From positions 1-33,934 of IMG/VR virus record IMGVR_UViG_3300035190_000295: 33,934 bases of DNA; one strand, 5' to 3'. Within the stretch, counting starts at the first letter, position 1. Each line of letters starts with the position of its first letter. The stretch comes from a virus. Positions 24,901 through 31,192 of this stretch are shown here, in pieces. The translations under genes were made by a program, and so were the position numbers. Below the pieces are notes generated by a model that saw nothing but the letters and a program-made list of their open reading frames with translations, was not told where the DNA came from and did no database searches.

Positions 24901-26163
24901 ATGTCCGCACTCTCGATCCAGCCAACCTATCCGATCTTTCAAGGCCGTGATGGGCAGCCACTGGAGAACGGTTACGTTTGGATAGGCGAGCCGAATCTAA
25001 ACCCACAGACCAACCCAGTCGTGGTGTATTTCGATGCAGCCCTCACCATCCCAGCACCACAGCCACTGCGCACGCTTAACGGCTATATCTCACGCGCAGG
25101 CACACCAGCCCAGATCTACGTCAATGCCGTGAATTTCAGCATCTTGGTGCAGGACGGCAATGGCTCGATGGTCTACAACTTTCCAGAAGGCGCAGGCGCA
25201 GCCCCATTCGCACTGAAGGGTGCTAATAGCGACATCACCAGCTTAAGCGGACTTACTACGGCGTTGTCTGTCCTGCAAGGCGGCACGGGTGCAACAACCG
25301 CAGGCGCAGCCCCATTCGCACTAAAGGGTGCTAATAGCGACATCACCAGCTTAAGCGGACTTACTACGGCGTTGTCTGTCCTGCAAGGCGGCACAGGCAC
25401 TACGGGTGGTGTACCAGACAAAATCCAGACCATCGGCGGCTCGGTAGCAGCGTCGGCGCTCACGGTCACGGCGGGCGCATTGGCTCTGGATTTTCGCAGT
25501 GCTACGCTCACCAGCGGCACGATCACCACCGTAAGCGGCACGCCCGCGAGTCTGGTTGTACCCAGCGGTGCAACGCTTGGCACAGTCAACGCGGTGCAAT
25601 CCCGTATCGTGGTGCTGGCCCTCAACAACGCGGGCACGATAGAGCTGGCAGTCGTCAATATCAGCGGCGGCAACGACCTGACAGAGACAGGCGTAATCAG
25701 CACCACGGCAATCAGCGCGGCGGCTGACGTTGCCAACGTGATTTACTCCACCACGGCGCGAACATCGGTTGCTTACCGCGTAGTTGGATACGTGGAAAGT
25801 ACACAAGCCACTGCGGGGACTTGGACCACTACGCCAAGCACGATTCAAGGACAAGGTGGGCAGGCTCTAGCGGCTATGAGTTCGCTGGGGTATGGGCAGA
25901 CTTGGCAGAACGTCACAGGGTCTAGAACAGTAGGAACAACCTACTACAACACCACAGGAAAACCGATACAACTCCAGTTATCAGGGAACAACGCAACGGT
26001 TTCAACACTAACAATAACTGTCAACGGCGTGGCGGCGGTATCTGCGGGGCTAGGCGCAACGTTCCTTGCAAGCTACTCGGTGGCAATCCCGCCAACAGCT
26101 ACTTACGTCGTTGCCGTCACAGCGGGTTCATTGGCAAATGTTACATGGACAGAACTTCGCTAA
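24901..26163 (+). CDS. Tailspike/tail fibre with P22 head-binding domain
   Basis: 420 residues. The first 100 residues (IQPTYPIFQGRDGQPLENGYVWIGEPNLNPQTNPVVVYFD...ISRAGTPAQIYVN...FSILVQDGNGSMVYN) match the P22 gp9 head-binding domain. A tandem 36-residue repeat follows (about 98-169) with the fibre-type LQGGTGATT motif, then a beta-rich C-terminus without a recognisable polysaccharide-depolymerising domain. It is much shorter than P22 gp9 (667), so it may bind rather than cut its receptor. This is the probable host-range determinant. Confidence 0.87.
   Translation: MSALSIQPTYPIFQGRDGQPLENGYVWIGEPNLNPQTNPVVVYFDAALTIPAPQPLRTLNGYISRAGTPAQIYVNAVNFSILVQDGNGSMVYNFPEGAGAAPFALKGANSDITSLSGLTTALSVLQGGTGATTAGAAPFALKGANSDITSLSGLTTALSVLQGGTGTTGGVPDKIQTIGGSVAASALTVTAGALALDFRSATLTSGTITTVSGTPASLVVPSGATLGTVNAVQSRIVVLALNNAGTIELAVVNISGGNDLTETGVISTTAISAAADVANVIYSTTARTSVAYRVVGYVESTQATAGTWTTTPSTIQGQGGQALAAMSSLGYGQTWQNVTGSRTVGTTYYNTTGKPIQLQLSGNNATVSTLTITVNGVAAVSAGLGATFLASYSVAIPPTATYVVAVTAGSLANVTWTELR
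25193..25396. repeat. Tandem 108-bp direct repeat inside the tailspike gene
   Basis: Copy one spans 25193-25300 and copy two 25301-25396, the second cut short where the sequences diverge. They differ only at a silent CTG/CTA codon before diverging. Near identity shows a recent duplication, in frame (36 codons). Confidence 0.92.
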
Positions 26164-26172
26164 AGGCACCAC

Positions 26173-26508
26173 ATGAACTACAAAGCCCCCGACAACTCCC
26201 TGCACGTCATCGAGCCTGAGTACGCTCACCTGCTACCTGTTGGCGCAGTCCAGATCACGGACGAAGAAGCCGAGGCCCTGCGCCTTGCGGCTATCCCCGC
26301 ACCCGTGCCCCCCACAACGCAAGAGAAGCTCGCCCAACTCGACGCGGACAACACGCTCACGCAGCGCAATCTCCGCAACACCATCATACTCATGGCTGAG
26401 GCGTTTAAGTCCGTCACGGGTGGCGCGGTAGACCTGTCCGCGATACCCGGTGTGGCGAAAGTTTATGCCGTAGAGGCCGAGGCCGCAGCACTGAGAGCTC
26501 AACTGTGA
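26173..26508 (+). CDS. Tail-fibre-associated small protein (assembly chaperone-like)
   Basis: 111 residues after the tailspike. The opening MNYKAPDNSLHVIEPEYAHLLPVGAVQITDEEAEALR resembles tail-fibre assembly proteins that start with a short beta segment and 'ITDEEA'. The rest is Pro-rich then helical (TTQEKLAQLDADNTLTQRNLRNTIILMAEAF). AAAGGCACC precedes the ATG. It probably aids folding or attachment of the tailspike; assignment by position and style only. Confidence 0.65.
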   Translation: MNYKAPDNSLHVIEPEYAHLLPVGAVQITDEEAEALRLAAIPAPVPPTTQEKLAQLDADNTLTQRNLRNTIILMAEAFKSVTGGAVDLSAIPGVAKVYAVEAEAAALRAQL

Positions 26509-26570
26509 TCGACCTGCTGATCCTACTGCTACGCCCTGCCGTGGCCTGTGCAGACGACCCCAAGCGCTAA
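26505..26570 (+). CDS. Possible 21-residue hydrophobic peptide gene
   Basis: A GTG at 26505 overlaps the previous TGA (GTGA) and opens a 21-codon frame: a Leu-rich run (IDLLILLLRP) then AVACADDPKR, reminiscent of a minimal lipoprotein signal (AVAC). It lies just before the lysis genes where spanin or leader peptides occur. There is no separate ribosome-binding site. It may be chance. Confidence 0.25.
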   Translation: MIDLLILLLRPAVACADDPKR

Positions 26571-26574
26571 TCTG

Positions 26575-26602
26575 TTGCAGACAAAAACAAAATGCTTAAA
26601 AT
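26575..26602 (+). promoter_or_regulatory. Candidate lysis-module promoter
   Basis: TTGCAG (26575-26580), a 16-base A-rich spacer ending TGCT, and TAAAAT (26597-26602) lie 16 bases before the holin-like gene. The fit to sigma-70 is good for a gene-dense genome. Confidence 0.45.
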
Positions 26603-26617
26603 CAGGTGACTTAAATC

Positions 26618-26857
26618 ATGGACGCAGTTATGGCCAATGAGATCGACCCAGTGAAATATGGAGTGCTCTGGGAGCGTGTGCAGAACTATGAGCGCAGGTT
26701 CGATGAGATGAGCGCCAAGATGGACAAGATGGAAAACAACGTCGAGAAGCTGGTGGCGATGGCCAACCAAGGGCGCGGCGGGTTTTGGATGGGCATGGCC
26801 TTCGTTTCATTCATTTCCAGCGGCGTAGGCTTCGCCCTGAGCTGGCTCAATAGATAA
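26618..26857 (+). CDS. Holin-like protein, XhlA type (coiled coil plus one TM)
   Basis: 79 residues. The N-terminal two thirds form a coiled coil (YGVLWERVQNYERRFDEMSAKMDKMENNVEKLVAM). One transmembrane segment follows (FWMGMAFVSFISSGVGFALSWL), ending in a short Asn-Arg tail. The architecture matches XhlA-like membrane proteins encoded beside endolysins. CAGGTGAC precedes the ATG. It would lie in the inner membrane and assist lysis with the second, two-TM membrane protein at 27234. Confidence 0.75.
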   Translation: MDAVMANEIDPVKYGVLWERVQNYERRFDEMSAKMDKMENNVEKLVAMANQGRGGFWMGMAFVSFISSGVGFALSWLNR

Positions 26858-26859
26858 CC

Positions 26860-27237
26860 ATGTACAAGCTCGGCATACGCTCTAAGCAGCGGCTCAAAGG
26901 CCTGCACCCAGACCTGGTAAAAGTCGTCGAGCGTGCCATTGAAATCAGCACGGTTGACTTCACAGTTCTGGAAGGCCTGCGCACACCAGAGCGCCAAAAA
27001 ACGCTTATGGAGGCAGGAGCAAGCCAGATCCTCAACTCACGCCACATCACCGGCCATGCCGTGGATCTGGGCGCTTGGATTGAGGATGAAGTGCGCTGGG
27101 ACTGGCCTCTGTACCATAAGCTGGCGGCAGCCATGAAAGAAGCAGCCAAGCAAGTCAATGTGCCAATCGAGTGGGGCGGCGATTGGCGCAATTTCAAAGA
27201 CGGCCCACATTTTCAACTACCAAGGAAATACCTATGA
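26860..27237 (+). CDS. Endolysin, M15 peptidase (L-alanyl-D-glutamate / VanY-like)
   Basis: 125 residues. Zinc-peptidase motifs of family M15: SRHITGHAVDL gives His62 and Asp69, IEWGGDW gives the catalytic Glu104, and DGPHFQL gives the third ligand His117. It cleaves peptide stems of peptidoglycan. There is no signal peptide, so export depends on a holin. It follows the XhlA-like gene by two bases and overlaps the next gene (ATGA). Confidence 0.92.
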   Translation: MYKLGIRSKQRLKGLHPDLVKVVERAIEISTVDFTVLEGLRTPERQKTLMEAGASQILNSRHITGHAVDLGAWIEDEVRWDWPLYHKLAAAMKEAAKQVNVPIEWGGDWRNFKDGPHFQLPRKYL

Positions 27238-27401
27238 ACTCAACTATCATCCAAGCCATTGTTCGCCACCTCATGACAACCGTTGGCGGCGGCTTTCTTG
27301 TGTCATTTGGAATCACCGGAACAGCGCTTGATGCCGTAGTCGGCGCAGTCACAACGCTGGCCGGTGTTGCTTGGTCCCTCTACGACAAGCGCAGCACCTA
27401 A
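27234..27401 (+). CDS. Small two-TM membrane protein, Pam3-gp28-like putative holin
   Basis: 55 residues. Two hydrophobic stretches, HLMTTVGGGFLVSFGITGTAL and DAVVGAVTTLAGVAWSLY, with a basic DKRST end match the Pam3_gp28-type putative holins as I remember them. ATG 27234 overlaps the endolysin stop (ATGA). It is the last rightward gene; its 3' end is overlapped by a leftward gene, and no terminator is visible after it. Confidence 0.8.
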   Translation: MNSTIIQAIVRHLMTTVGGGFLVSFGITGTALDAVVGAVTTLAGVAWSLYDKRST

Positions 27402-27477
27402 CCTGCTGGTTTTCCGAGAGTTGTACGGCTGTGGACGCATATGCATATGCCAGCATCATCAGGGTTTCGTGGGTCAT
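27349..27477 (-). CDS. Small hypothetical protein, 42 residues (last gene of leftward operon)
   Basis: ATG 27477-27475 overlaps the TGA of the upstream leftward gene (ATGA) and is preceded by AAAGGAGCCAAC, exactly the ribosome-binding sequence used by that upstream gene. The product starts MTHETLMMLAYAYASTAVQ and ends with a basic RCCACRRG stretch. Within it is a 14-bp palindrome, GCATATGCATATGC (27437-27450). It overlaps the holin gene tail to tail by 53 bases. No family known. Confidence 0.5.
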   Translation of the reverse strand: MTHETLMMLAYAYASTAVQLSENQQVRCCACRRGTKQHRPAL

Positions 27478-27785
27478 GTTGGCTCCTTTGGTGCGAATAG
27501 AGGGCGGACTTCGTACACTGCTTTCCCCATGTAGCGATACGCTTGTAGTTCCCGCACTATTTCATTCACGGTTGACCCAATACGCGCCTCAATAGGCGTC
27601 CATTTTTGTGCGCCCGCATCTGGGTTGCCTCCGGGATTTGTCCAGCGAAATTCGTAGCCAGCAGGCTCAAGTGCCTCCGCGAGCGCATCGGACAGGGCTG
27701 CGCGAGCATCCTCTTGTTTCGTCTGGTGGTTCAAGGCTGCTCGCGCAAGCACATCTGCCAGCGCCATAAATTCATCGTGTTTCAT
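27474..27785 (-). CDS. Hypothetical protein, 103 residues
   Basis: The sequence MKHDEFMALADVLARAALNHQTKQEDARAALSDALAEALEPAGYEFRW, then PIEARIGSTVNEIVRELQAYRYMGKAVYEVRPLFAP, has a helical N-terminus and a small beta-containing C-terminus. No named family. ATG 27785 has AAAGGAGCC upstream. An in-frame ATG at 27806 (7 codons longer) also has a good AAAGGAGG and is a real alternative. The longer open frame upstream is the shadow of the Ala-rich gene. Confidence 0.7.
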   Translation of the reverse strand: MKHDEFMALADVLARAALNHQTKQEDARAALSDALAEALEPAGYEFRWTNPGGNPDAGAQKWTPIEARIGSTVNEIVRELQAYRYMGKAVYEVRPLFAPKEPT

Positions 27786-27807
27786 GTTGGCTCCTTTGTC
27801 GTTCATT

Positions 27808-28368
27808 TCACGCGCCTCCTTTGCATTGCTCACAAATAAATAGCAAATACATGGCTTGCTGGTCCCTCGAAGCATCCCACGCAGCAGCCGACGCAGCAGC
27901 AGAAGCATCCCACGCAGTATCCCTCGCAGCAGCCGCCGCAGCAGCCCACGCAGTATCCCTCGCAGCATCCGCAGCAGCAGCAGCAGAAGCAGCCCACGCA
28001 CCCCCCGCAGCTCTCGCAGCAGCTCTCGCAGCAGCTTTCGCAGCAGCTTTCGCATCATCCAATTCCGCTTGTGTTGCTTGGCCGCGCGCAAACTTCTCGG
28101 CGACATCTATGATCTTTATACTCCTTGGGTCAGTCATCAAATGCTGCACGCTGCGGGCGCACTCCACTGCAAAAAGTCTGATCTCTTTGTCGCGCCCATC
28201 TACTGCACTCAGGCACCATAAGGCATAGTCCAACCCATTGCTCTCAAGTATCACGGGTATATCCAACGGCTCGTCGTCTGCTTGGGTCTTGCCGAGGTTT
28301 TTGAGCAGCTTCTGCCAGCCCGCAGTGCACGGCAAATTAGCTCTGATTTTGTTTAGTGTTGTGTGCAT
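27808..28368 (-). CDS. Alanine-rich repeat protein (A-W-D repeats), unknown function
   Basis: 186 residues. The N-terminal domain (about 1-95) includes DYALWCLSAVDGRDKEIRLFAVECARSVQHLMTDPRSIKIIDVAEKFARGQAT, a module I remember from many phage and bacterial proteins. A low-complexity helix follows (about 100-165), built from Ala with periodic Trp, Arg and Asp (DAARDTAWAAAAAA...ARDTAWDASAAA). The C-terminus is MYLLFICEQCKGGA. It is predicted to be a long amphipathic helix. AAAGGAGGTGCGTA before the ATG is a near-perfect ribosome-binding site. Confidence 0.75.
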   Translation of the reverse strand: MHTTLNKIRANLPCTAGWQKLLKNLGKTQADDEPLDIPVILESNGLDYALWCLSAVDGRDKEIRLFAVECARSVQHLMTDPRSIKIIDVAEKFARGQATQAELDDAKAAAKAAARAAARAAGGAWAASAAAAADAARDTAWAAAAAAARDTAWDASAAASAAAWDASRDQQAMYLLFICEQCKGGA

Positions 28369-28841
28369 TACGCACCTCCTTTGATGTTGTGGCGGCGCTC
28401 TGCAAACTTCACGCCGAGTTCAAAAACTTCAATGAAGCAAACGCTGTCGGCAATCCATACCTCTTTGCACCCTTGAAGAATCTCAGAGTTCATCAGTGGG
28501 CTAGCGCTTGGAGCGGCCCACGCCTCCATCATCTCAGCCTCTTTGGACCACGGTGCAAACGGTAGGCTGGTGCTTGGAGCGGCCTGTGGTTGCACTTCGA
28601 TTAGTGTCCCATCAGGTTGTTCCTCCATGTGTCTAGTGCTTGGAGCGGCCATCTTGCAAACCAAACAATCTTCGCCAGGAAAGATTCCCTTCCAGCCGCA
28701 GACATTGCACAAATCCATTGCCTGCTGGTCGTAGGTGCTTGGAGCGGCCAGATCCAAAACTGCGTGTAGTCCGTCAATAACCTTTTCGCAGCCATTGAAA
28801 GCGGCGAGCAGTTCTTTGTCTGTTGGGGTTGTTGTGTGCAT
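28368..28841 (-). CDS. Modular hypothetical protein with four AAPS(T/A) linkers and a CxxC
   Basis: 157 residues. Short segments are separated by AAPST, AAPST, AAPST and AAPSA linkers. One segment carries DLCNVCGWKGIFPGEDCLVCKM, a probable four-Cys zinc ribbon. The C-terminal part (VWIADSVCFIEVFELGVKFAERRHNIKGGA) is conserved-looking. The ribosome-binding site AAAGGAGGTGCGTA is identical to that of the downstream Ala-rich gene. The linkers come from a 13-bp DNA repeat at spacings that are multiples of 33 bp. Function unknown. Confidence 0.7.
   Translation of the reverse strand: MHTTTPTDKELLAAFNGCEKVIDGLHAVLDLAAPSTYDQQAMDLCNVCGWKGIFPGEDCLVCKMAAPSTRHMEEQPDGTLIEVQPQAAPSTSLPFAPWSKEAEMMEAWAAPSASPLMNSEILQGCKEVWIADSVCFIEVFELGVKFAERRHNIKGGA
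28506..28749. repeat. Four dispersed copies of GCTTGGAGCGGCC within one gene
   Basis: Exact copies begin at 28506, 28572, 28638 and 28737, i.e. spacings 66, 66 and 99, all multiples of 33. On the minus strand each encodes the AAPS linker. They look like recombination joints between protein segments. Confidence 0.9.
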
Positions 28842-28936
28842 TACGCACCTCCTTTGACGGCTTCTGTTGCTTCCCGCTCGGTGTGGTTATCGTCGGCCTG
28901 GCGCTGGCCCATCATTGATGTGTTCATGCAGTTCAT
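28841..28936 (-). CDS. Very small hypothetical protein, 31 residues
   Basis: ATG 28936 overlaps the upstream stop (ATGA) and the TAA shares a base with the next ATG (TAATG). The product is hydrophilic (MNCMNTSMMGQRQADDNHTE, then REATEAVKGGA). Its last codons AAA GGA GGT GCG double as the ribosome-binding site of the next gene. It may chiefly act as a coupling peptide. Confidence 0.5.
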   Translation of the reverse strand: MNCMNTSMMGQRQADDNHTEREATEAVKGGA

Positions 28937-29115
28937 GCTTCGATCTCAAGAGTGCATTCCTCTTTTGAGAAAATTTTGATCTCGGTCGGATTGCCGTGAT
29001 CGTCTGTCACAGTGATCGTCTGGCACACGAACCCCAGCATCCCTTTTTCGTCTTCGAAGCGTTTAGGCTTGCCAATTGCAACCGCTTGCGTGTTGTGCAT
29101 GTTGATAACAATCAT
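28933..29115 (-). CDS. Hypothetical protein, 60 residues
   Basis: The small beta-rich sequence (NTQAVAIGKPKRFEDEKGMLGFVCQTITVTDDHGNPTEIKIFSKEE) resembles an OB- or SH3-like barrel; no family is recognised. The start at 29115 is chosen because it overlaps the TGA of the 52-residue membrane protein gene (ATGA); longer frames would run into that gene. Confidence 0.65.
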   Translation of the reverse strand: MIVINMHNTQAVAIGKPKRFEDEKGMLGFVCQTITVTDDHGNPTEIKIFSKEECTLEIEA

Positions 29116-29270
29116 GACGACCACCATGCGACCAGCAAAGCAGCCATGCCAACACCAATTGCGAAAGCCAAGGCATAACCAGCCACGCGCTCCCAAAGCG
29201 GCTCTGCGCGGCCGTAGCCCTGCACCCAGGTGCAGTCGGCGTAGTTGCGGGGGGTTTTGTAGTTTTTCAT
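29112..29270 (-). CDS. Small membrane protein, 52 residues
   Basis: A soluble N-terminal half (MKNYKTPRNYADCTWVQGYG, then RAEPLWERVAG) is followed by one transmembrane helix (YALAFAIGVGMAALLVAWW) and ends SS. AGGAGAACGAC precedes the ATG. It overlaps the next gene (ATGA). It is the only single-TM protein seen in the leftward operon; an inner-membrane role such as superinfection exclusion is possible but unproven. Confidence 0.65.
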   Translation of the reverse strand: MKNYKTPRNYADCTWVQGYGRAEPLWERVAGYALAFAIGVGMAALLVAWWSS

Positions 29271-29309
29271 GTCGTTCTCCTAAAAGGTGGGGCCAGTGGC
29301 CCCGGTTGA

Positions 29310-29513
29310 TTAAGCTGCGGCCTTGCGTGCGTCCATGCGCGTGTTGACTTCAAACTGCTTGCTTGCAACGCACTTGATGCAGCGGTATGCAGGCGCTTCC
29401 ATCTTGAAGTTTTCCCAATCGGTACTCATCGGGGTGCGCAGAATGTTGCGGCCACAAGCGGTGCGGCTTGTAAAGCCAGCGCCTGATTTGTTTAAGTGCA
29501 TTTGGTGTGCCAT
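29310..29513 (-). CDS. Hypothetical phage protein with CxxC
   Basis: 67 residues (MAHQMHLNKSGAGFTSRTAC, then GRNILRTP and an AYRCIKCVASKQFEV segment). The Cys-x2-Cys with an earlier Cys suggests metal binding. AAGGAGCTGAC precedes the start at 29513; the longer frame begins in the intergenic region. A candidate promoter lies just upstream. Confidence 0.65.
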   Translation of the reverse strand: MAHQMHLNKSGAGFTSRTACGRNILRTPMSTDWENFKMEAPAYRCIKCVASKQFEVNTRMDARKAAA

Positions 29514-29550
29514 GTCAGCTCCTTGCTGGTTTGGTTGTTGCGATACCCAC

Positions 29551-29580
29551 ATCTTACCACAATATCTCACAGTGCAATCA
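29551..29580 (-). promoter_or_regulatory. Possible internal leftward promoter
   Basis: The largest gap in the leftward operon (29514-29595) holds TGGTAAGAT, an extended -10 element (TAAGAT at 29556-29551), with TTGATT or TTGCAC upstream at imperfect spacing (19 or 15 bases). It could boost expression of the downstream small genes. Confidence 0.3.
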
Positions 29581-29595
29581 ACCTAGGATAAACCC

Positions 29596-30078
29596 TTATA
29601 TCGCAGTGATCTCCACATCATGCGGTTTACGCTTCCCATCCAGCAGCTCATGCAGGCGTTTCTCGGTCAGGCGGTGGCAGCGAATCATGGTGCGTGCAGG
29701 CAGCAAATCCAACAGCGCGGCGTAATCCTCCAGCACAGCACGCACGGCTTGAATCCCAGCACCGTCCAGCCGGATCGCGCCCCCAGCAGTGTTGCGGCGG
29801 CCAGCATGGGCCATCGCGGTGATGGCATCCATCAGCAAGCCAGAACTGTCCTCGCACACTTGCATGGTCTCGATCAGGGTCTCCATCAGGTTGACCGCAT
29901 CCGATACCACCCGCCAGTCGTCTGTCGTTGGGCTTGGCGCTTTTTCCATGGCGGCCAGGCCTTCGTACATCCTGGTGAGCTGGTACGTTTTCCAGGCCAA
30001 CGGCAGCGGCTCAGTCGGGCTGGCCATCATCTCATCGAGGATGGTGTAGTGCTTGGGCCTTGGCTTGCGCTTTCGCAT
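29596..30078 (-). CDS. Hypothetical protein, 160 residues, all-helical
   Basis: A basic start (MRKRKPRPKHYTILDEMMAS) is followed by helices (TYQLTRMYEGLAAMEKAPSPTTDDWRVVSDAVNLMETLIE, QAVRAVLEDYAALLDLLPARTMIRCHRLTEKRLHELLDGK). It belongs to a group of phage proteins I recognise by pattern but which carries no functional name. GGAGGGGGTACTG precedes ATG 30078; the longer frame overlaps a separate 45-residue gene. Confidence 0.7.
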   Translation of the reverse strand: MRKRKPRPKHYTILDEMMASPTEPLPLAWKTYQLTRMYEGLAAMEKAPSPTTDDWRVVSDAVNLMETLIETMQVCEDSSGLLMDAITAMAHAGRRNTAGGAIRLDGAGIQAVRAVLEDYAALLDLLPARTMIRCHRLTEKRLHELLDGKRKPHDVEITAI

Positions 30079-30215
30079 CAGTACCCCCTCCAGATGCGCA
30101 CATCCACCAGCCACAGGGATAAGAAGAACTCGCCATCGGTAAAACCAATGCCGAACACCGGCCACTTGTGCATCAGCGTCTCAATGCTGATCTTGATCTG
30201 CTTTCTCAACGGCAT
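30078..30215 (-). CDS. Small hypothetical protein, 45 residues
   Basis: ATG 30215 lies inside the end of the RHH gene (10-base overlap) and the TGA shares a base with the next ATG (TGATG). The product starts MPLRKQIKISIETLMHKWPV and has an aromatic C-terminus (FFLSLWLVDVRIWRGY). The final RGY* codons contain GGAGGGGG, the ribosome-binding site of the next gene. No family known. Confidence 0.5.
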   Translation of the reverse strand: MPLRKQIKISIETLMHKWPVFGIGFTDGEFFLSLWLVDVRIWRGY

Positions 30216-30409
30216 ACAGTTTTGGTAATCGAGTTGTCACGTGCTTTGGCCTCCAGCGCCTGCTGGCGTGCCATCTCCAACTTGATGCAGTGCAGGATCT
30301 GCGCGGCCAAGGTGCGGGTGTCCGCCTCGGCCATTTTGCGAAGATCACGCTCCACATCAGCAGGCAGCCGCAACGTCATGTAGCGGTCTTTGATCTTGTC
30401 AGTGGGCAT
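30206..30409 (-). CDS. Arc-like ribbon-helix-helix DNA-binding protein
   Basis: 67 residues. RYMTLRLPADVERDLRKMAEADTRTLAAQILHCIKLEM (about 9-46) is the Arc/MetJ ribbon-helix-helix pattern: a beta strand with alternating Thr/Arg, then two helices. Such dimers bind operator DNA. GGAGGG precedes the start, which shares a base with the upstream stop. It is the second DNA-binding regulator found, possibly controlling late or leftward transcription. Confidence 0.75.
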   Translation of the reverse strand: MPTDKIKDRYMTLRLPADVERDLRKMAEADTRTLAAQILHCIKLEMARQQALEAKARDNSITKTVCR

Positions 30410-30645
30410 CAGTCAGTCCCTCCAGCGTTGATCACTTCCTCGAACATTTCAATGGTTGCACCAGCGCCAGCCAGCTCAACGGCCGTGCCACCGGTGAGCA
30501 GGCTCACTAGATCACCCTGGCCAGCCACCTTGATGTTAAAGCGGGTCTGGGCAGCATGGCGAATGGCCTGCGCCTGGTTGTTTGCGTGAATCAAGCGGTG
30601 GCGATTGGTCTCCACATCCGTGACCAGATAAATGCGTGTGCTCAT
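30409..30645 (-). CDS. Hypothetical phage protein, 78 residues
   Basis: MSTRIYLVTDVETNRHRLIHANNQAQAIRHAAQ followed by FNIKVAGQGDLVSLLTGG is a small conserved phage pattern (RIYLVTD...LI.A.N.AQAIRH), remembered from betaproteobacterial phages, function unknown. The start overlaps the upstream nuclease stop (ATGA). Confidence 0.7.
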   Translation of the reverse strand: MSTRIYLVTDVETNRHRLIHANNQAQAIRHAAQTRFNIKVAGQGDLVSLLTGGTAVELAGAGATIEMFEEVINAGGTD

Positions 30646-31031
30646 GGTATAAATTTTCCTTCGTTAAAAAAGGCCTGAATCTGCCCTTTTGCAGCCTCAG
30701 CACCTTTGCACACTTTAACACAATAACCCACTTCTTCGAGGTATTTGATCCAGTCCTTTTGCTCGGCACTGACCGCCCCACCCTTGGTGCGCTTCATCTC
30801 CACCCACAAGCGCCAGGCAGGAATGAACAGATCAGGCACACCAGAAGACACACCCTCGGCCTTGAGTCGGCCAGCGGTGGCAGGGCTTCGCGCCCCACCG
30901 TTCGGGATCGCAAAGATCCGCACCCCTTTGTAATTCTGGCGAAACCAGCGCACCACCTCGCGCTGCTCCTCATGCTCGGTCGGTATGCGCTCGGCGGTCA
31001 AAACGGAATCTCCAGCATCCACTTTGGGCAT
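30642..31031 (-). CDS. VRR-NUC domain nuclease
   Basis: 129 residues. EHEEQREVVRWFRQN, FAIPNGGARSPATAGRLKAEGVSSGVPDLFIP and LWVEMKRTKGGAVSAEQKDWIKYLEEVGYCVKVCKG match the VRR-NUC fold, a PD-(D/E)XK nuclease (Asp in VPDL, Glu and Lys in VEMK). Family members act on branched DNA such as junctions and flaps. The ATG at 31031 has no clear ribosome-binding site. A TTG at 31001 overlaps the upstream TGA (TTGA) and has GGAG at proper distance, so the true protein may be 119 residues. Confidence 0.85.
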   Translation of the reverse strand: MPKVDAGDSVLTAERIPTEHEEQREVVRWFRQNYKGVRIFAIPNGGARSPATAGRLKAEGVSSGVPDLFIPAWRLWVEMKRTKGGAVSAEQKDWIKYLEEVGYCVKVCKGAEAAKGQIQAFFNEGKFIP

Positions 31032-31192
31032 TCGCCCACAGCCTCGGCAAACTCGGGCGGTGGCTTCATGAAGAACTCAACACACAGCCCATCGGTGCCG
31101 TAGTTCTCGCACGTGTGGCAGCAGCGCGGTGGGCCAGCGCGATCCCACTCGCGCCACTGGACCAGGAACTCTGGCTCTGGTGGTCGGCTCAT
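30998..31192 (-). CDS. Hypothetical cysteine-containing protein, 64 residues
   Basis: Cys-rich centre, RCCHTCENYGTDGLCVEFF, then EFAEAVGECPKWMLEIPF; four or five cysteines could bind zinc. TTGGAGAAATC precedes the ATG, which overlaps the upstream stop (ATGA). Function unknown; similar small Cys proteins are frequent in phage early operons. Confidence 0.65.
   Translation of the reverse strand: MSRPPEPEFLVQWREWDRAGPPRCCHTCENYGTDGLCVEFFMKPPPEFAEAVGECPKWMLEIPF

Noticed and set aside
27856-28228. Plus-strand Ala/Ser- and Arg/Ser-rich frames opposite the Ala-rich gene
   Set aside because: Produced by the same codon repeat; the minus frame has a near-perfect ribosome-binding site and a conserved N-terminal domain.
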